DNA of 7,928 nucleotides from Chloroflexota bacterium. GTDB lineage: Bacteria > Chloroflexota > Limnocylindria > Limnocylindrales > CSP1-4. Positions 6,426 through 7,928 of the stretch are shown here, piece after piece. The notes under the pieces are model-generated. The model had not been told where the DNA came from. It ran no database searches and saw nothing but the letters and a program-made list of their open reading frames with translations. The DNA lies in contig JARXKQ010000039.1 in the NCBI GenBank assembly GCA_030271555.1, positions 1 to 7,928 on the forward strand, given 5' to 3'. The first letter of the stretch is position 1, and the number at the start of each line of letters is the position of its first letter. A program made the translations under genes and the position numbers.

Positions 6426-7928
6426 GTCGCTCCAGGCGTGGGGAGTGGCGTGTCTGTCGGGGGTGGGGGAGGCGTATCAGTCGGCGGTGGCGTAATGATC
6501 GGTGGCAACGTGGGCTCGGGCGTTGGCGGGAGCGTCGGGATGTCAGTCGGTAACGGCGTGAAGGTCGGCGCCGGAGTCAGCGACACCTCAGGCGTGGGAG
6601 AGAAGCTGGGCGAGATGCTCGGCGACTCGCTCAAAGACGGCGATGGCGAGGGCAGGCCGAGGCAGGTGGCAGTCGGCGCGAAGGGGGCGCCCCACGACTT
6701 GCCATAAGGGGTGTAGCCCGGCCGGAACAGGTACGTCGTGGTGGTCGGTACAAGAGGATCAGGCCCACCAGAAGTGCCCGGTCCAACCTTGGCCCGCGCA
6801 ATCCAATCCAGGTTGGCCGCCTGCCAGTCGGCGTGGCCCGGTTCGACGCCCTCTAGCGCCAAGAAGCCCTTCGTCTCCGGTGTTCCGGCGCAGCCATCCT
6901 GCCAGAGGTAGTAGCTGGTGGGGTCCAACGGATCGGCGACGACCTGGAGGCCGACCTTGGTCGTGTCATCCCCGGGCACGGTTCCTTCGATGAAGTTCTC
7001 GCGCACGGTCTGCGTCGTGAATTGCGTCGGCTTGCCGCCGCTCCACGCATCGACGTCGGCCTGGACGATGCCCTGCGGCTGGGCGAAGTCCGCGACGGGG
7101 TAATTCGCGGTCGCTTCGCGCATGAAGCCGCGCCACATTGGTGCCGCGACGTCAGTGGATACCACCGGGTTTTCCGGCGTGAGAACGGGCGAGCCGTCAC
7201 TGTTGCCGCCCCACGTACCCACGACGAGCGCGTAGTCGCCGGCCGTGCGGTCAGCGTCAGATGGTGGCGCCGTGTAGCCGAACGCCACCAGGTCATCGGC
7301 GTCGTTGTTGGTGCCCGTCTTTAGCGTCGCTGGGCGGTGCGATCCGTCCGCGCCCGATAGCTCGAACGCGCCCCAAATCGGGTTCTGGCTGGGCTTGGTG
7401 TTCGAGGCGAGGATGTCAGTCATCACGTACGCCGCCTGGGGTGAGATGACCGTGTCGCCGGCGGGTGGCGCGTAGGGCGGCACCAGATCCTTGTTGCTCG
7501 AATCGGTAATGCGCAGCACGTGCGTATAGCCGATGTGTTTGCCCTGGTTGGCCAGCGTCGCGTACGACTCGGCGACATCGGCGATGTGGGTGACTTCCGT
7601 GCCCAGCGTCATGCTAAGGCCGGCGGTCGGGGTCGTGTCCTGGAAGGTCATGCCGAACTTCTGGGCCATGTCGAACACGTGGTCGATGCCGTTGATCTGG
7701 AGCGCCTTGACCGCCGGAATGTTGAGTGACCACTGCAGTGCTGAGCGCATCCGCAGCGGCCCGCGCTCCAGCAGGTCGTAGTCCTTGGGAATGTATCGGC
7801 GTGAACCGTCGGGAAAGACGGTCGTGACGTCCATGAACATCGACACGGCGGTCATCGTCCCGTCATTGATTCCGGTCACGTAGTTGAACGGCTTGAAAGC
7901 GCTGCCCGGTTGGCGCCAGCCGTTGGCG
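6422..7928 (-). CDS. Penicillin-binding protein transpeptidase, C-terminal part (5' end outside window)
   Basis: The C-terminal 501 residues of a peptidoglycan transpeptidase that cross-links stem peptides outside the cytoplasmic membrane. The frame is open to the window edge, so the start and any glycosyltransferase (GT51) domain are missing. In fragment numbering, the three active-site motifs are complete: SAFK at 9-12 with catalytic Ser9 inside RQPGSAFKPF, SLN at 67-69, and KTGT at 203-206 (KTG at 7313-7321). Phrasing such as RSALQWSLNIPAVK and VVGTWGGNSDGSPV is class A PBP1-like, so a bifunctional PBP1A-type enzyme is most likely; a monofunctional transpeptidase cannot be excluded. After the transpeptidase domain there is an extra segment at about 300-425 with the fragment's only two cysteines (346 and 422), then a 76-residue Pro/Thr/Ser tail. 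A GTG at 7879 is an internal Val codon in the active-site region, not a start. The gene converges on mutS2, with the stop codons overlapping by 3 bp, so regulation is not visible. Confidence 0.93.
   Translation of the reverse strand, partial: ANGWRQPGSAFKPFNYVTGINDGTMTAVSMFMDVTTVFPDGSRRYIPKDYDLLERGPLRMRSALQWSLNIPAVKALQINGIDHVFDMAQKFGMTFQDTTPTAGLSMTLGTEVTHIADVAESYATLANQGKHIGYTHVLRITDSSNKDLVPPYAPPAGDTVISPQAAYVMTDILASNTKPSQNPIWGAFELSGADGSHRPATLKTGTNNDADDLVAFGYTAPPSDADRTAGDYALVVGTWGGNSDGSPVLTPENPVVSTDVAAPMWRGFMREATANYPVADFAQPQGIVQADVDAWSGGKPTQFTTQTVRENFIEGTVPGDDTTKVGLQVVADPLDPTSYYLWQDGCAGTPETKGFLALEGVEPGHADWQAANLDWIARAKVGPGTSGGPDPLVPTTTTYLFRPGYTPYGKSWGAPFAPTATCLGLPSPSPSLSESPSISPSFSPTPEVSLTPAPTFTPLPTDIPTLPPTPEPTLPPIITPPPTDTPPPPPTDTPLPTPGAT
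6425..6652 (-). other. Pro/Thr/Ser-rich C-terminal tail of the penicillin-binding protein
   Basis: The last 76 codons of the penicillin-binding protein encode a low-complexity tail. It begins with a Ser-Pro alternating part (PSPSPSLSESPSISPSFSP) and ends with Thr-Pro and Pro-run repeats (PPPTDTPPPPPTDTP). It would lie outside the membrane, since it follows the transpeptidase domain. Such tails usually act as disordered spacers or wall-embedding segments and are common in secreted proteins of Chloroflexota and Actinobacteria. No sorting signal or hydrophobic anchor follows it. Confidence 0.85.
6447..6490 (-). repeat. Imperfect 24-bp-period tandem repeat in the proline-rich tail
   Basis: Two 20-bp copies at 6447-6466 and 6471-6490 differ at only three positions and are offset by 24 bp, exactly eight codons. 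On the reverse strand they encode the duplicated Pro-Pro-Thr-Asp-Thr-Pro unit near the protein's C-terminus. The in-frame period suggests the tail changes length by slippage or unequal exchange. Confidence 0.75.

Noticed and set aside
6426..6480. Intrinsic terminator at the convergent junction
   Set aside because: I looked for an inverted repeat followed by a T-run on either strand and saw none. The region is simply the biased proline-rich tail coding sequence.
6438..6707. Forward Gly/Val-rich open frame of 89 codons after mutS2
   Set aside because: It is the exact antisense of the proline-rich tail of the penicillin-binding protein. The Gly-Val repeats mirror Pro/Thr codons, and there is no supporting start signal.
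7877..7879. Reverse-strand GTG as a start of the penicillin-binding protein gene
   Set aside because: The frame continues upstream to the window edge and encodes RQPGSAFKPF with the catalytic serine and lysine. Starting at this GTG would remove the active site, so it is an internal valine codon.
1..7928. Mobile element, defence system, CRISPR array or RNA gene
   Set aside because: There are no transposase or recombinase motifs, terminal inverted repeats or direct-repeat arrays, and no gap of more than 12 bp between genes where an RNA gene could sit. MutS2 and the glycosylase are housekeeping repair proteins, not defence signatures.

Overview
This is a gene-dense, high-GC bacterial chromosomal window. 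It holds five forward-strand genes packed head to tail, then one converging reverse-strand gene that runs off the right edge. Nothing indicates a plasmid, phage, insertion sequence, CRISPR array or RNA gene. The strong G/C third-position bias, the presence of mutS2, the pheT-cvpA-mutS2 backbone and a penicillin-binding protein ending in a long Pro/Thr/Ser tail suggest a Chloroflexota-type organism, possibly from a high-GC soil or freshwater lineage. That assignment is inference from gene content and style, not from a marker I could place.

Layout, forward strand: pheT (5-2377, phenylalanyl-tRNA synthetase beta chain), a CvpA-family membrane protein (2367-2909), a 3-methyladenine DNA glycosylase of the AAG/MPG family (2890-3540), a dihydrofolate-reductase-like RibD C-terminal-domain protein (3537-4100) and mutS2 (4113-6425). 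The first three junctions overlap by 11, 20 and 4 bp, and mutS2 starts 12 bp after the reductase stop. The five genes therefore look like one transcription unit with translational coupling, probably continuing from pheS just left of the window. Reverse strand: the C-terminal 501 codons of a transpeptidase-type penicillin-binding protein (7928-6422), whose stop overlaps the mutS2 stop by 3 bp.

There is no gene-free stretch longer than 12 bp, so no intergenic promoter, terminator or riboswitch can be placed. Any promoter for the forward genes lies upstream of the window or inside coding sequence.

Functionally the forward unit mixes translation (PheT), a membrane protein (CvpA), base-excision repair of alkylated DNA (AAG), an unassigned NAD(P)H-type reductase, and an ATPase/Smr-nuclease protein acting on DNA junctions or stalled ribosomes (MutS2). 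The pheT-cvpA-mutS2 order resembles the Bacillus arrangement, with the glycosylase and reductase where polX sits there. I see no convincing new system. The items most worth a second look are the glycosylase-reductase pair inside this conserved cluster and the extra extracellular C-terminal module of the penicillin-binding protein.
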